From positions 1-32,072 of the IMG/VR virus record IMGVR_UViG_3300042868_005847: DNA of 32,072 nucleotides; one strand, 5' to 3'. This DNA is from a virus. The translations under genes were made by a program, and so were the position numbers. The notes beneath the pieces were generated by a model, which searched no databases, was not told where the DNA came from, and worked only from the letters and a program-made list of their open reading frames with translations. This document shows positions 25,570 to 31,511 of this stretch, in pieces. The stretch's first letter is position 1, and the number at the start of each line of letters is the position of its first letter.

Positions 25570-25776
25570 TTAGTTCTTAGTTTGTCCACCATTCCAATTA
25601 TTTAACTCTTGTGCTAATAGTTCATCAGGAGTTTGTGGAATTGGTTCTATTATATCTATGTTATTATACCAATCTTTTGTTTCAGGAACCATTTCAACCT
25701 TTGGTATTTCTATTAATTGTGGTTGAGAATCTGATACTACAACAGGTTCTTTTCGTTTTTTACATCCACATCCCAT
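25570..25776 (-). CDS. Short MGCGCKKR-type hypothetical protein
   Basis: A 68-residue protein starting MGCGCKKRKEP, with the only Cys pair at residues 3-5 and a basic patch next to it. The rest is acidic and Pro-rich (QLIEIPKVEMVPETKDW), probably disordered. It overlaps the upstream gene by 40 bases in another frame and stops three bases before the next start. The N-terminal CxC could bind metal or be modified. Function unknown. Confidence 0.6.
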   Translation of the reverse strand: MGCGCKKRKEPVVVSDSQPQLIEIPKVEMVPETKDWYNNIDIIEPIPQTPDELLAQELNNWNGGQTKN

Positions 25777-25997
25777 GATAATGTATTTTGTTCTTCTCCT
25801 TCGATTATGACAGTATTTTCTCTATTGATTCTTTCTTGTTCTCTTTGTTTTAACATTACATCATATAGTTCAAGTAACTGTTGTCTTTCTTCAGGAGTAT
25901 GTTTATTTATCTGTTCCATCGTTTCTCTTTGAATCTTTAGGAACAACTTCTTTGATTCTCTTTCTTGGAATCTTTTGTTTCTTCTATCTATACCCAT
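25737..25997 (-). CDS. Small charged helical hypothetical protein
   Basis: An 86-residue protein starting MGIDRRNKRFQERESKK. Most of it is one long charged helix (RQQLLELYDVMLKQREQER), followed by an acidic tail. It starts two bases after the sigma-like gene stop and overlaps the next gene by 40 bases. No recognised motif. The basic helix could bind nucleic acid, but that is only an impression. Confidence 0.6.
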   Translation of the reverse strand: MGIDRRNKRFQERESKKLFLKIQRETMEQINKHTPEERQQLLELYDVMLKQREQERINRENTVIIEGEEQNTLSWDVDVKNEKNLL

Positions 25998-25999
25998 AA

Positions 26000-26521
26000 C
26001 TAATCTTCATTTAATCTTTTTAAAACATTTGTTTTTATTTGTTCTTTTCCCTCCTTAATATAACGAGAAATACTTGTTAAGGGAATAGTTGTCTTTTTAC
26101 TTACTGCCTTAAGTGAATTAAGAACAAGGTAATGATTTAGTATGGCTTTACGAAACCAATCCAATTCTGAATATTCTTCCTCTAATATTTGTAATAATAA
26201 TTCAGATTCAAATTCTTCCTGTTCCGCCTCCATATTAAATGCTTCAGATAAATCAGAATAGTTCAATCTTTCCTTTCTAATTCTATAATGGTAAGGGGAT
26301 GTTTTGGAATAATAATTTACTCTCATGATTGAGGTGATATAATACTTTATACAGTCATCACTATATTCTTTTAGAATTATTTCATCCTTCTGATAAAGTT
26401 GAAGTATAACCTCGTGAAATAATTCCCTTGAAGTTTCATTATCCTTTTTAGTTATTTTGGTTGCTATCTCAAGCAACTTATAATAGTTTTTGGTAATAAA
26501 ATCTTCTACTTTTTTATTCAT
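26000..26521 (-). CDS. Sigma-70-family-like transcription factor
   Basis: A 173-residue protein with the layout of a small two-domain sigma factor. Residues 1-90 fit region 2: KVEDFITKNYYKLLEIATKI, then SRELFHEVILQLYQKDEIIL and CIKYYITSIMRVNYY. Residues 110-170 fit region 4: EYSELDWFRKAILNHYLVLN, with an HTH in KAVSKKTTIPLTSISRYIKE. Such phage proteins redirect host RNA polymerase to a subset of promoters. It could drive later genes of this strand, possibly through the element shared by 10981-11015 and 22563-22597. The gene overlaps its upstream neighbour by eight bases. It could also act as a regulator without polymerase binding. Confidence 0.72.
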   Translation of the reverse strand: MNKKVEDFITKNYYKLLEIATKITKKDNETSRELFHEVILQLYQKDEIILKEYSDDCIKYYITSIMRVNYYSKTSPYHYRIRKERLNYSDLSEAFNMEAEQEEFESELLLQILEEEYSELDWFRKAILNHYLVLNSLKAVSKKTTIPLTSISRYIKEGKEQIKTNVLKRLNED

Positions 26522-26771
26522 TAATCATTGTTCTAATTTTAGTTAGTAAGTCAACAATCTCATATTGTTCATTTTCTATATTGGTAATAATTGAGGAATC
26601 AATTAATTTATCCAACGCTCTAACTTTATTTATGTGGGAATCTAAATGTTCATTTAATAATGTTGTAAAACAATCCAATATTAAAAACGATAGTTCAATC
26701 TTTTCTTCTTCACTTAATAACCAATAATTAACTGGTACTTCTATTTCACCAACCTTAACATGATTTTCCAT
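26514..26771 (-). CDS. Small acidic helical hypothetical protein
   Basis: An 85-residue protein starting MENHVKVGEIEVPVNYWLLS. It is acidic and helical (EEKIELSFLILDCFTTLLNE, YEIVDLLTKIRTMINE) without a recognised motif. It overlaps both neighbours (the zinc-ribbon gene by 17 bases, the sigma-like gene by eight), so the three are probably coupled in translation. An acidic partner of the sigma-like protein is conceivable from position alone. Confidence 0.6.
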   Translation of the reverse strand: MENHVKVGEIEVPVNYWLLSEEEKIELSFLILDCFTTLLNEHLDSHINKVRALDKLIDSSIITNIENEQYEIVDLLTKIRTMINE

Positions 26772-27495
26772 TCTTAATACGATTTATATACTTATTTATC
26801 GTTGCCGTTGATACCCCATATTTCTTTGATAATTGTTTTTGACTACAATTACCTAACATATATAAATTATATATTTCTGTCCATTCAGGTGTATTATAAT
26901 CTATCTTTTGACCAACTCGGAATTTTTGTTTATTTACCTTATAGAACTTTAATTTACCATCAACATATTCCTTAACACCAGGTTTTAAGAAATGACCACA
27001 CTCCTCACTATAAGTATATCCCAATACCTCCATTACCATATAAGTCTGTTCCTTTTGATAATCATCTTCAAAAACCCCTATCTCATTTCTTATACGGTCA
27101 GAACCTCCGGTATTTTCCTTCCACTCTTGTCTTTCCTCTTTTCTTTTATCTGACTCTTTTTTATTACAACACTTTCTACAATCAAGATATTCTTTGAATA
27201 TAATACCTCTTGCTTTGTATTTGTAAAAACCATCTATGTGTACATATTCCTGACAGGTTCTACATAATCTATAATCGGGATTGGTTGATAACGGATTAAT
27301 TACCTCTATTTCTAATTCTAAGACTACTGGTTCAATTATTTCTTTCATCTTGATACTTTCCTTGTATTTTCTTTTTCCTTCATTCATGCAAGAATTACAA
27401 ATTTTTCGTGTGCGCCATTTTTGTTGACTAGAATGATAATAGGTATAATACTCATTATCTAATTTTTCTATTGAACACTTATTACACTTAACCAT
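26755..27495 (-). CDS. Double zinc-ribbon and helix-turn-helix protein
   Basis: A 246-residue protein. Two CxxC...CxxC ribbons are visible: C4, C7, C33, C36 and C78, C81, C106, C109. The second is followed by a very basic stretch (CNKKESDKRKEERQ). The C-terminus (about 210-245) has CSQKQLSKKYGVSTATINKY, a resolvase-type helix-turn-helix. The ribbons resemble those at the start of the HNH endonuclease (29484) and the end of the 30923 protein. A DNA-binding regulator is most likely; an HNH-derived protein that lost its nuclease is another reading. Its start lies just behind the terminator at 27511-27548. Confidence 0.68.
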   Translation of the reverse strand: MVKCNKCSIEKLDNEYYTYYHSSQQKWRTRKICNSCMNEGKRKYKESIKMKEIIEPVVLELEIEVINPLSTNPDYRLCRTCQEYVHIDGFYKYKARGIIFKEYLDCRKCCNKKESDKRKEERQEWKENTGGSDRIRNEIGVFEDDYQKEQTYMVMEVLGYTYSEECGHFLKPGVKEYVDGKLKFYKVNKQKFRVGQKIDYNTPEWTEIYNLYMLGNCSQKQLSKKYGVSTATINKYINRIKNGKSC

Positions 27496-27510
27496 AAATA
27501 CTTGTATTTA

Positions 27511-27548
27511 AACGAAAAACCCCCACCTAACAAAATATTAGGTAGGGG
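27511..27548 (-). terminator. Intrinsic terminator inside the late leader
   Basis: On the minus strand CCCC-ACCTAA type arms pair over 10 bp (plus-strand arms 521-530 and 538-548 of the 27 kb block, one bulged base at 27544), followed by TTTTTCGTTT. It lies behind the short gene at 27620-27838 and 16 bases before the start of the zinc-ribbon gene. Late transcription from 27860 must pass it, so it may act as an attenuator. Confidence 0.78.
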
Positions 27549-27619
27549 AAGAAAATTCTTAATGTTTGGGAACATACTAGAATAATAAAATATAATATCA
27601 AATCAGGTTGAAGTAAAGA

Positions 27620-27838
27620 CTAATATAGTTCTTCTTCAAATGAAAAGAAGTTTCGTTGCTGCTTTAATTCAGGATTGTAGAAACGAAGAATAAAAGTATC
27701 AATATCTCCTCTTTCTTCTTCCGGTATTAATACTAGTCTTTCAATATGTACTTGTTTCTCTGTTGAGGATAGTTTATAAAATTCTTTCACTGATAGTGCA
27801 CCAGTTCTAAACTTAGGTGCGTTGCTAGTAGTTTTCAT
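27620..27838 (-). CDS. Small hypothetical protein at the head of the late block
   Basis: A 72-residue protein starting MKTTSNAPKFRTGALSVKEF. The rest is charged and helical (YKLSSTEKQVHIERLVLIPE, then ELKQQRNFFSFEEELY) with no recognised motif. It is the first gene behind the divergent promoter on this strand, with a leader of about 16 bases, and is followed by a strong terminator, so it may be made alone early in infection. A small regulator or host takeover protein is possible. Function unknown. Confidence 0.62.
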   Translation of the reverse strand: MKTTSNAPKFRTGALSVKEFYKLSSTEKQVHIERLVLIPEEERGDIDTFILRFYNPELKQQRNFFSFEEELY

Positions 27839-27859
27839 ATCTAGTTTATTTATTTTATA

Positions 27860-27891
27860 TAAATATATATAATCTTTTCTACTTAAACAAA
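27860..27891 (-). promoter_or_regulatory. Promoter of the late/leader transcript
   Basis: On the minus strand TTTG (27891-27888), 20 bases, TATATTTA (27867-27860). This is the Bacteroidetes -33/-7 arrangement and the same octamer and spacing as 28115-28146 and 29213-29244. The start would fall about 16 bases before the ATG at 27838. Confidence 0.72.
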
Positions 27892-27893
27892 TA

Positions 27894-27967
27894 CTGGTGC
27901 TCTAGTGCCGGATGTTTCTTTTTTATTTATATCTTTGTTGCTGGATGCTGGTGCTCTAATGCTGGGT
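27894..27967. repeat. Two 20-bp direct repeats in the divergent region
   Basis: CTGGTGCTCTAGTGCCGGAT at 27894-27913 and CTGGTGCTCTAATGCTGGGT at 27948-27967 agree at 17 of 20 positions, 54 bp apart (about five helical turns). The first lies two bases upstream of the -33 box of the minus-strand promoter. Position and spacing suit operator or activator sites. Confidence 0.7.
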
Positions 27968-28114
27968 AAAAAAATATGTACACGATCCAACAGGAGTTTA
28001 CCTGAAGTATAGTAGTTTAGATTAACCAGGTTTTCTACCACCACCTGTAATTAATAAATACATATTTTTTTCTGTAAATCCAAATTCCAAAGAAAAAAAG
28101 TTTTTTTAATAAAA

Positions 28115-28146
28115 TTTGGAACTTCCAAGATTATTCTGTATATTTA
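28115..28146 (+). promoter_or_regulatory. Promoter of the plus-strand block
   Basis: TTTG (28115-28118), 20 bases, TATATTTA (28139-28146). The start would fall near 28152, giving a leader of about 26 bases before the ATG at 28178. The -33 box lies in one arm of an inverted repeat. Confidence 0.7.
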
Positions 28147-28177
28147 CTATTATAAACTATTTTAAAATTTAAAAACT

Positions 28178-28633
28178 ATGCCGGTAATTAGAAGTTACTA
28201 CAAGACTACCCCAATTGACGATGAGACATTGGGTAAAGCAATTGCGTCTGCTAGAGACCAAGAAAACAAAATCTTTCAAATCTTTAAGAAGTATGGATGT
28301 ATGACAACGTGGGATGTGTACGATATGTACAACGAATTAGTTGCACCAATTATTCCTTCATCAGTTGGTAGAAGTATCAACACATTATTGAAGTTAAAGG
28401 TTATATCCTCAATTGGAACAATAACAGGTGAGCAAGGTAGACCAGTTAACTTGTATGAGTTGAATGAAAATATCCCTGACGTAATTGAAAGAAGACACAA
28501 CCAACAAATTCCTAACTCAGTTAAATTAGATTTACTATTCAAAGAAGATGGTGAGATTGATGTTGAACAAATGGTTTCCAACTTAGATTTGGTATTATCA
28601 AGAATTTCTCGTAAATTTAACTTAAACTATTAA
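28178..28633 (+). CDS. Winged-helix DNA-binding protein
   Basis: A 151-residue protein, the first gene of the plus-strand block. Residues 30-95 fit a winged helix: IFQIFKKYGCMTTWDVYDMY as first helices, SSVGRSINTLLKLKVISSIG as the recognition helix and start of the wing, and GEQGRPVNLYELN as the wing strand. The pattern is like MarR-type or replication-initiator-type winged helices. The C-terminal 50 residues are acidic and helical and may oligomerise. As the first gene it may regulate the divergent promoters. A role in replication initiation is an alternative, since no other candidate exists. Confidence 0.7.
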   Translation: MPVIRSYYKTTPIDDETLGKAIASARDQENKIFQIFKKYGCMTTWDVYDMYNELVAPIIPSSVGRSINTLLKLKVISSIGTITGEQGRPVNLYELNENIPDVIERRHNQQIPNSVKLDLLFKEDGEIDVEQMVSNLDLVLSRISRKFNLNY

Positions 28634-28645
28634 ACAATAAACAAA

Positions 28646-28882
28646 ATGGCAAACTGTCCCGAATTTTACAGCACAGATATTAAAATCTTGCAACAATCTC
28701 AAAGTAAGATGGCATTAGAGTATTTGAACCTAATGGGTCTTAAACCTACCGTAGAACAACTTTGGAGAGTAACTGAAGTATTTGTTCAATGTTGTCTTCA
28801 TAAACAAGACGATGACCTTAAAAAGAGAATTAAAGATTTAGATAAATGGATTGTAGAACAACAATCTAAAAATAAAGTATAA
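28646..28882 (+). CDS. Small helical hypothetical protein
   Basis: A 78-residue protein in the same transcript as the winged-helix gene, 12 bases behind it. It is helical throughout (KMALEYLNLMGLKPTVEQLW, EVFVQCCLHKQDDDLKKRIK). I recall similar short proteins in Bacteroidetes phages but cannot name a family. The gene is followed by a strong terminator, so it ends the first early transcript. Function unknown. Confidence 0.65.
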   Translation: MANCPEFYSTDIKILQQSQSKMALEYLNLMGLKPTVEQLWRVTEVFVQCCLHKQDDDLKKRIKDLDKWIVEQQSKNKV

Positions 28883-28900
28883 TACTTTTTTGTTTATACT

Positions 28901-28936
28901 AAGGGGTGAAGTTTGGTGTACTTCCCCCTTTTTTTT
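28901..28936 (+). terminator. Intrinsic terminator of the first early transcript
   Basis: AAGGGGTGAAG (28901-28911) pairs with CTTCCCCCTT (28921-28930), 10 bp with one bulged T, followed by T8 (28929-28936). It lies 18 bases behind the stop at 28882 and 13 bases before the next ATG at 28950. Confidence 0.82.
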
Positions 28937-28949
28937 AATACTTATAGTT

Positions 28950-29210
28950 ATGAGAGATTTTAAGTTTTTTAATACAATTGATGATGATGATGCAATAGAA
29001 CCATATCAATCAGAACCACCCCAAATTTACACCCAAATCATAAGAGTGGAACTTCCTATCAATGAGATGACAGAAGACCATTTAAACCACCTTAAAATAA
29101 GTAATGAGAATATGATATTTAATCAAATCTCAGATACATTAGATTTTCGTCATGAGATAATTCATCAAGACGAATTTGGATTTACACTTAGAACAGAATT
29201 ATATATTTAA
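28950..29210 (+). CDS. Small acidic hypothetical protein
   Basis: An 86-residue protein. I chose ATG at 28950 over the longer frame from 28890, because the longer form would run through the terminator at 28901-28936 and because AGTTATG is the start context of the neighbouring genes. It starts MRDFKFFNTIDDDDAIEPYQ and has alternating strands and acidic loops (IIRVELPINEM, FGFTLRTELYI). No family recognised. It has no clear promoter of its own and may depend on read-through. Function unknown. Confidence 0.6.
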   Translation: MRDFKFFNTIDDDDAIEPYQSEPPQIYTQIIRVELPINEMTEDHLNHLKISNENMIFNQISDTLDFRHEIIHQDEFGFTLRTELYI

Positions 29211-29212
29211 TA

Positions 29213-29244
29213 TTTGTTTTTTAAAATATTTTGTTATATATTTA
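29213..29244 (+). promoter_or_regulatory. Promoter of the candidate small RNA
   Basis: TTTG (29213-29216), 20 bases, TATATTTA (29237-29244), identical in form to 28115-28146. The expected start is close to 29250, the first base of a 12-bp hairpin stem. Confidence 0.65.
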
Positions 29245-29249
29245 TACTT

Positions 29250-29374
29250 GGAGGGGCGGATACAGTTTTCATTCTAAATTTGATATTGCCATTTCATGTA
29301 GTACATTCGTCCCTCCTTTATAATATATAGATAGTTGATTTTACTTAAGACCCTGACTTTGTCGGGGTTTTTTG
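29250..29374 (+). ncRNA. Candidate phage small RNA, about 125 nt
   Basis: A region with no credible reading frame, framed by its own promoter and an intrinsic terminator. G250-T261 pairs with A305-C316 of the 29 kb block over 12 bp (two G-U pairs: GGAGGGGCGGAT with ATTCGTCCCTCC), enclosing a 43-base loop. An AU-rich linker leads to the terminator hairpin. I do not recognise the family. A 3' untranslated region of the 28950 gene, processed or not, is the main alternative. Confidence 0.5.
29347..29374 (+). terminator. Intrinsic terminator of the candidate small RNA
   Basis: CCCTGAC (29351-29357) pairs with GTCGGGG (29361-29367) around a TTT loop, extended by AAGA against T pairs, then T6. It also separates the preceding genes from the HNH gene. 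Confidence 0.85.
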
Positions 29375-29426
29375 TTTATTGATAATCAATGAGTTATAAC
29401 TTTTTTAAAAAATAATTAAAAAAATA

Positions 29427-29458
29427 TTTGGTATATAATTTAGAATGTACTAAATTTG
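29427..29458 (+). promoter_or_regulatory. Promoter of the HNH gene
   Basis: TTTG (29427-29430), 20 bases, TAAATTTG (29451-29458): an exact match to the Bacteroidetes form. Its -33 flank (AATATTTGGTA) and downstream leader (TCCTATCAAATTAAAAC) are repeated behind the HNH gene. Confidence 0.78.
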
Positions 29459-29483
29459 TCCTATCAAATTAAAACAAATAGAT

Positions 29484-30170
29484 ATGAAAAATTGTAACCG
29501 TTGTAAACAAAATTTACCATTTGAATCTTTTACAACAAATAAAAAAAACGCAGATGGATATGGTCAATATTGTAAATCTTGTCATAGTAAAAACGCAAAA
29601 GAATATTATTTAAGAAAAAAAGGTATTGTAATTGATATGGATTTAAATCCACCAACTAAAGATATTTTAGAAATAAATAATATAAAAGAAGAATGGAAAG
29701 ATATTGAAGGTTATTTGGGTGAATATGAAATTAGTTCATTTGGTAGAATATGGAATAGTAAACATGGTAGATATATTAAAACTTCTTTAAGCGGTAATAA
29801 AAGATGGGGTCAATATAAAATGGTTAGACTTAATAAAAAAAATTATTATATACATAGATTAATTGCTATTCATTTTATCCAAAATGCAGATAATCATTCT
29901 GATGTACATCATATTAATGAAAACAAATTAGATAATAGAATTGAAAATTTAATGTGGATTGATCAAACTGAACATTGTCAAATATCCCCAAAAGGTTATG
30001 GTTTAAAAAATGGAAATGGTAAATTAACCGAGGAACAAGTTTTGGATATAAGAAAAAATTATATCCCATATAAAACTCCTTTTGAATTTTTTGCCAAAAA
30101 ATATAATGTCTCAAGAGGATCTATTGAAAATATTATTTCAAGAAAAACATTTAAATATTTGGTAGATTAG
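29484..30170 (+). CDS. HNH homing endonuclease with zinc ribbon and NUMOD4
   Basis: A 228-residue protein. Residues 4-33 form a zinc ribbon (C4, C7, C30, C33). Residues 70-112 fit NUMOD4 (EWKDIEGYLGEYEISSFGRI). Residues 120-165 are an HNH nuclease: IHRLIAIHF, then VHHINENKLDNRIENLMW with His142, His143 and Asn155. Residues 181-222 form a DNA-binding helix-turn-helix (FFAKKYNVSRGSIENIISRK). Free-standing HNH proteins of this type cut DNA of related phages lacking the gene and spread it by repair. All key residues are present. It has its own promoter, and its last codons contain the -33 box of the next promoter. Base composition is more AT-rich than its neighbours, consistent with recent arrival. 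Confidence 0.9.
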   Translation: MKNCNRCKQNLPFESFTTNKKNADGYGQYCKSCHSKNAKEYYLRKKGIVIDMDLNPPTKDILEINNIKEEWKDIEGYLGEYEISSFGRIWNSKHGRYIKTSLSGNKRWGQYKMVRLNKKNYYIHRLIAIHFIQNADNHSDVHHINENKLDNRIENLMWIDQTEHCQISPKGYGLKNGNGKLTEEQVLDIRKNYIPYKTPFEFFAKKYNVSRGSIENIISRKTFKYLVD

Positions 30171-30189
30171 AATATTATAAATAATTTTG
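30158..30189 (+). promoter_or_regulatory. Promoter of the four-gene early operon
   Basis: TTTG (30158-30161), 20 bases, TAATTTTG (30182-30189): an exact match to the Bacteroidetes form. The -33 box lies in the last codons of the HNH gene. The flank AATATTTGGTA and the leader (TTCTATCAAATCAAAAC) nearly repeat those before the HNH gene at the same distances. Confidence 0.78.
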
Positions 30190-30234
30190 TTCTATCAAAT
30201 CAAAACGGGGACAGGTTTCTGAACACAAAAAGTT

Positions 30235-30453
30235 ATGACAAGTTTAAAATTAGACATTAGACAAGTAGGTAAAAAACAACAAATCGTTGAGGTAACAAAT
30301 GGTTCAGTGTTCATCAAGATGGGTGAGTGGACTTACTACCTTGACAACTCAACAGGAGAAGAAATTGTAGAAAGATTTAATACTGACGATAATTTCCGTT
30401 CAGTTGATGATTATTCACAAGCACCTGTTTGGAAAAGAAAAACAGAATTTTAA
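30235..30453 (+). CDS. Small hypothetical protein, first of the early operon
   Basis: A 72-residue protein starting MTSLKLDIRQVGKKQQIVEV. Strands and a helix alternate (GSVFIKMGEWTYYLDNSTGE). No motif recognised. Its leader is about 40 bases from the promoter at 30158-30189, and the start context AAAAGTTATG is shared with the following genes. It probably belongs to the early functions of the phage; function unknown. Confidence 0.65.
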   Translation: MTSLKLDIRQVGKKQQIVEVTNGSVFIKMGEWTYYLDNSTGEEIVERFNTDDNFRSVDDYSQAPVWKRKTEF

Positions 30454-30470
30454 AATTAAAAAAAACAGTT

Positions 30471-30674
30471 ATGGAAAAGAAATTAGAAATTACGGTTGAA
30501 GATAAGAACACAGGACTATTAGTTATTGATATTCTTATGTGGGAAACTCTTGATGAGTTAAGAGAAGAAGTTAAAACATTACAGGATAAATGTATGTTGA
30601 TTATGGAAAAAGGTTATTGGCATTGTGATGAACAAACTTTAACCGAAGAAGAACATCAAATTATTTACTACTAA
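30471..30674 (+). CDS. Small hypothetical protein, second of the early operon
   Basis: A 67-residue protein. I chose ATG at 30471 rather than 30429, which lies inside the previous gene, because the former has the AACAGTTATG context. It starts MEKKLEITVEDKNTGLLVID and is acidic, with a helix (TLDELREEVKTLQDKCMLIM). No motif recognised. It lies 17 bases behind its neighbour and is co-transcribed. Function unknown. Confidence 0.62.
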   Translation: MEKKLEITVEDKNTGLLVIDILMWETLDELREEVKTLQDKCMLIMEKGYWHCDEQTLTEEEHQIIYY

Positions 30675-30686
30675 AACAAAACAGTT

Positions 30687-30920
30687 ATGGCTATTAAAGT
30701 AGATATATTCAACGACCTAAACAAATTGGTTAAAACGGTTCATATGGTTGATAAGTTATTAACAGAGAAACCTAAACGTACAAGAACGTTGTATATTACC
30801 AAAAGATTCACAGAAGAAGAATTGGAATATCTATTAGACCAATTATATAGAACTGAGGATTTTGAAATGGATAAAAGTGAACGTACAATACACAATAAAT
30901 TAATTAATAAATTAAAATAG
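30687..30920 (+). CDS. Small basic hypothetical protein, third of the early operon
   Basis: A 77-residue protein starting MAIKVDIFNDLNKLVKTVHM, with a basic centre (TEKPKRTRTLYITKRF) and helical ends. It could bind nucleic acid, but no fold is recognised. It lies 12 bases behind its neighbour, with the start context ACAGTTATG, and ends two bases before the next start. Function unknown. Confidence 0.62.
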   Translation: MAIKVDIFNDLNKLVKTVHMVDKLLTEKPKRTRTLYITKRFTEEELEYLLDQLYRTEDFEMDKSERTIHNKLINKLK

Positions 30921-30922
30921 TT

Positions 30923-31414
30923 ATGAAATATCTTAAATGGAATCATGACTTGGTTACAGAAATTGTTAAACAATATCCCAATCAAAAAGAATTTAGAATA
31001 GGTAACATCAGGGCGTTTGAGTATGCTAAACGTAATGATTTATTAGATACATTCTTTCCCGATAGGAAGAAGAACGAAACCGAATGGACCGTCGACAAGG
31101 TAAAAGAAATTGCATCCAAGTATCGTAGACGTAAGGACTTTTGTCAGATTGAAAAGTCTGCTGCTGGTATGGCGTACCGATTTGGTATCATGGATGAACT
31201 ATATCCATACAAAGAGTTTAAGGTACATACCCCAACTGAAGATGAAATGAAAGGACCTTTAAAGAGATGTTGTCACTGTAAAGAAGAATTACCCATAAAG
31301 TATTTCCACAAGAATAAAGTATTTTTTGATGGTCTTGCTCACAACTGTAAGAACTGTACAAACAACTTCAACAGAGAAAGAATGAGATTAGTTAAAAATA
31401 AAAATACTGTTTAA
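30923..31414 (+). CDS. Two-repeat protein with C-terminal zinc ribbon
   Basis: A 163-residue protein. Residues 6-46 and 55-95 are two related repeats (WNHDLVTEIVKQYPNQKEF and WTVDKVKEIASKYRRRKDF), like the DNA-binding modules often joined to phage nucleases. Residues 116-145 form a zinc ribbon (C116, C119, C142, C145; LPIKYFHKNKVFFDG) close in pattern to that of the HNH protein. No HNH or GIY-YIG nuclease motif is visible, so it may be a regulator built from nuclease parts. It is the last gene of the operon, followed by a hairpin over its stop codon and an intrinsic terminator. Confidence 0.7.
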   Translation: MKYLKWNHDLVTEIVKQYPNQKEFRIGNIRAFEYAKRNDLLDTFFPDRKKNETEWTVDKVKEIASKYRRRKDFCQIEKSAAGMAYRFGIMDELYPYKEFKVHTPTEDEMKGPLKRCCHCKEELPIKYFHKNKVFFDGLAHNCKNCTNNFNRERMRLVKNKNTV

Positions 31415-31437
31415 GGTTTCTCATAACTTCCTTAAAC
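31409..31437 (+). other. Hairpin over the last stop codon
   Basis: GTTTAAGG (31409-31416) pairs with CCTTAAAC (31430-31437), 8 bp with a 13-base loop. The stem includes the TAA stop of the preceding gene. It lies just before the terminator and may help release or message stability. Perfect pairing makes chance less likely, though the role is unknown. Confidence 0.5.
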
Positions 31438-31440
31438 ACG

Positions 31441-31474
31441 AAACCCCGACCATTAATTTGGAAGGGGTTTTTGT
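31441..31474 (+). terminator. Intrinsic terminator of the early operon
   Basis: AAACCCC (31441-31447) pairs with GGGGTTT (31464-31470), with an inner CCA/TGG stem, followed by T5 and TGTTTTG. The opposite strand has only a broken T tract, so it may also stop late transcripts weakly. Confidence 0.82.
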
Positions 31475-31511
31475 TTTGTATTATATGAGATAGAGGTGAT
31501 CTTAACAGATG

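Larger units (their letters stand above)
27839..28177. other. Divergent intergenic control region
   Basis: A 339-bp region between the two gene blocks. It holds a promoter on each strand (27860-27891 and 28115-28146), two 20-bp repeats (27894-27913, 27948-27967), short CAGG/CCTG inverted elements at 27991-28047, and an inverted repeat (CCAAATTCCAAA at 28080-28091 against AATTTGGAA at 28113-28121) that overlaps the plus-strand -33 box. A regulatory switch or replication origin could lie here. I see no gene of credible size. Confidence 0.7.

Noticed and set aside
27503-27534. TTTG-N20-TAAATACA before the zinc-ribbon gene
   Set aside because: The spacing fits, but the -7 box matches poorly, the -33 lies in the terminator loop, and the transcript would be leaderless.
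28031-28059. Tiny minus-strand frame MYLLITGGGRKPG in the divergent region
   Set aside because: Thirteen codons, no initiation context and no neighbour it would serve; likely chance.
28276-28581. Minus-strand open frame inside the winged-helix gene
   Set aside because: Shadow of a well-supported plus-strand gene, with no promoter or conserved motif.
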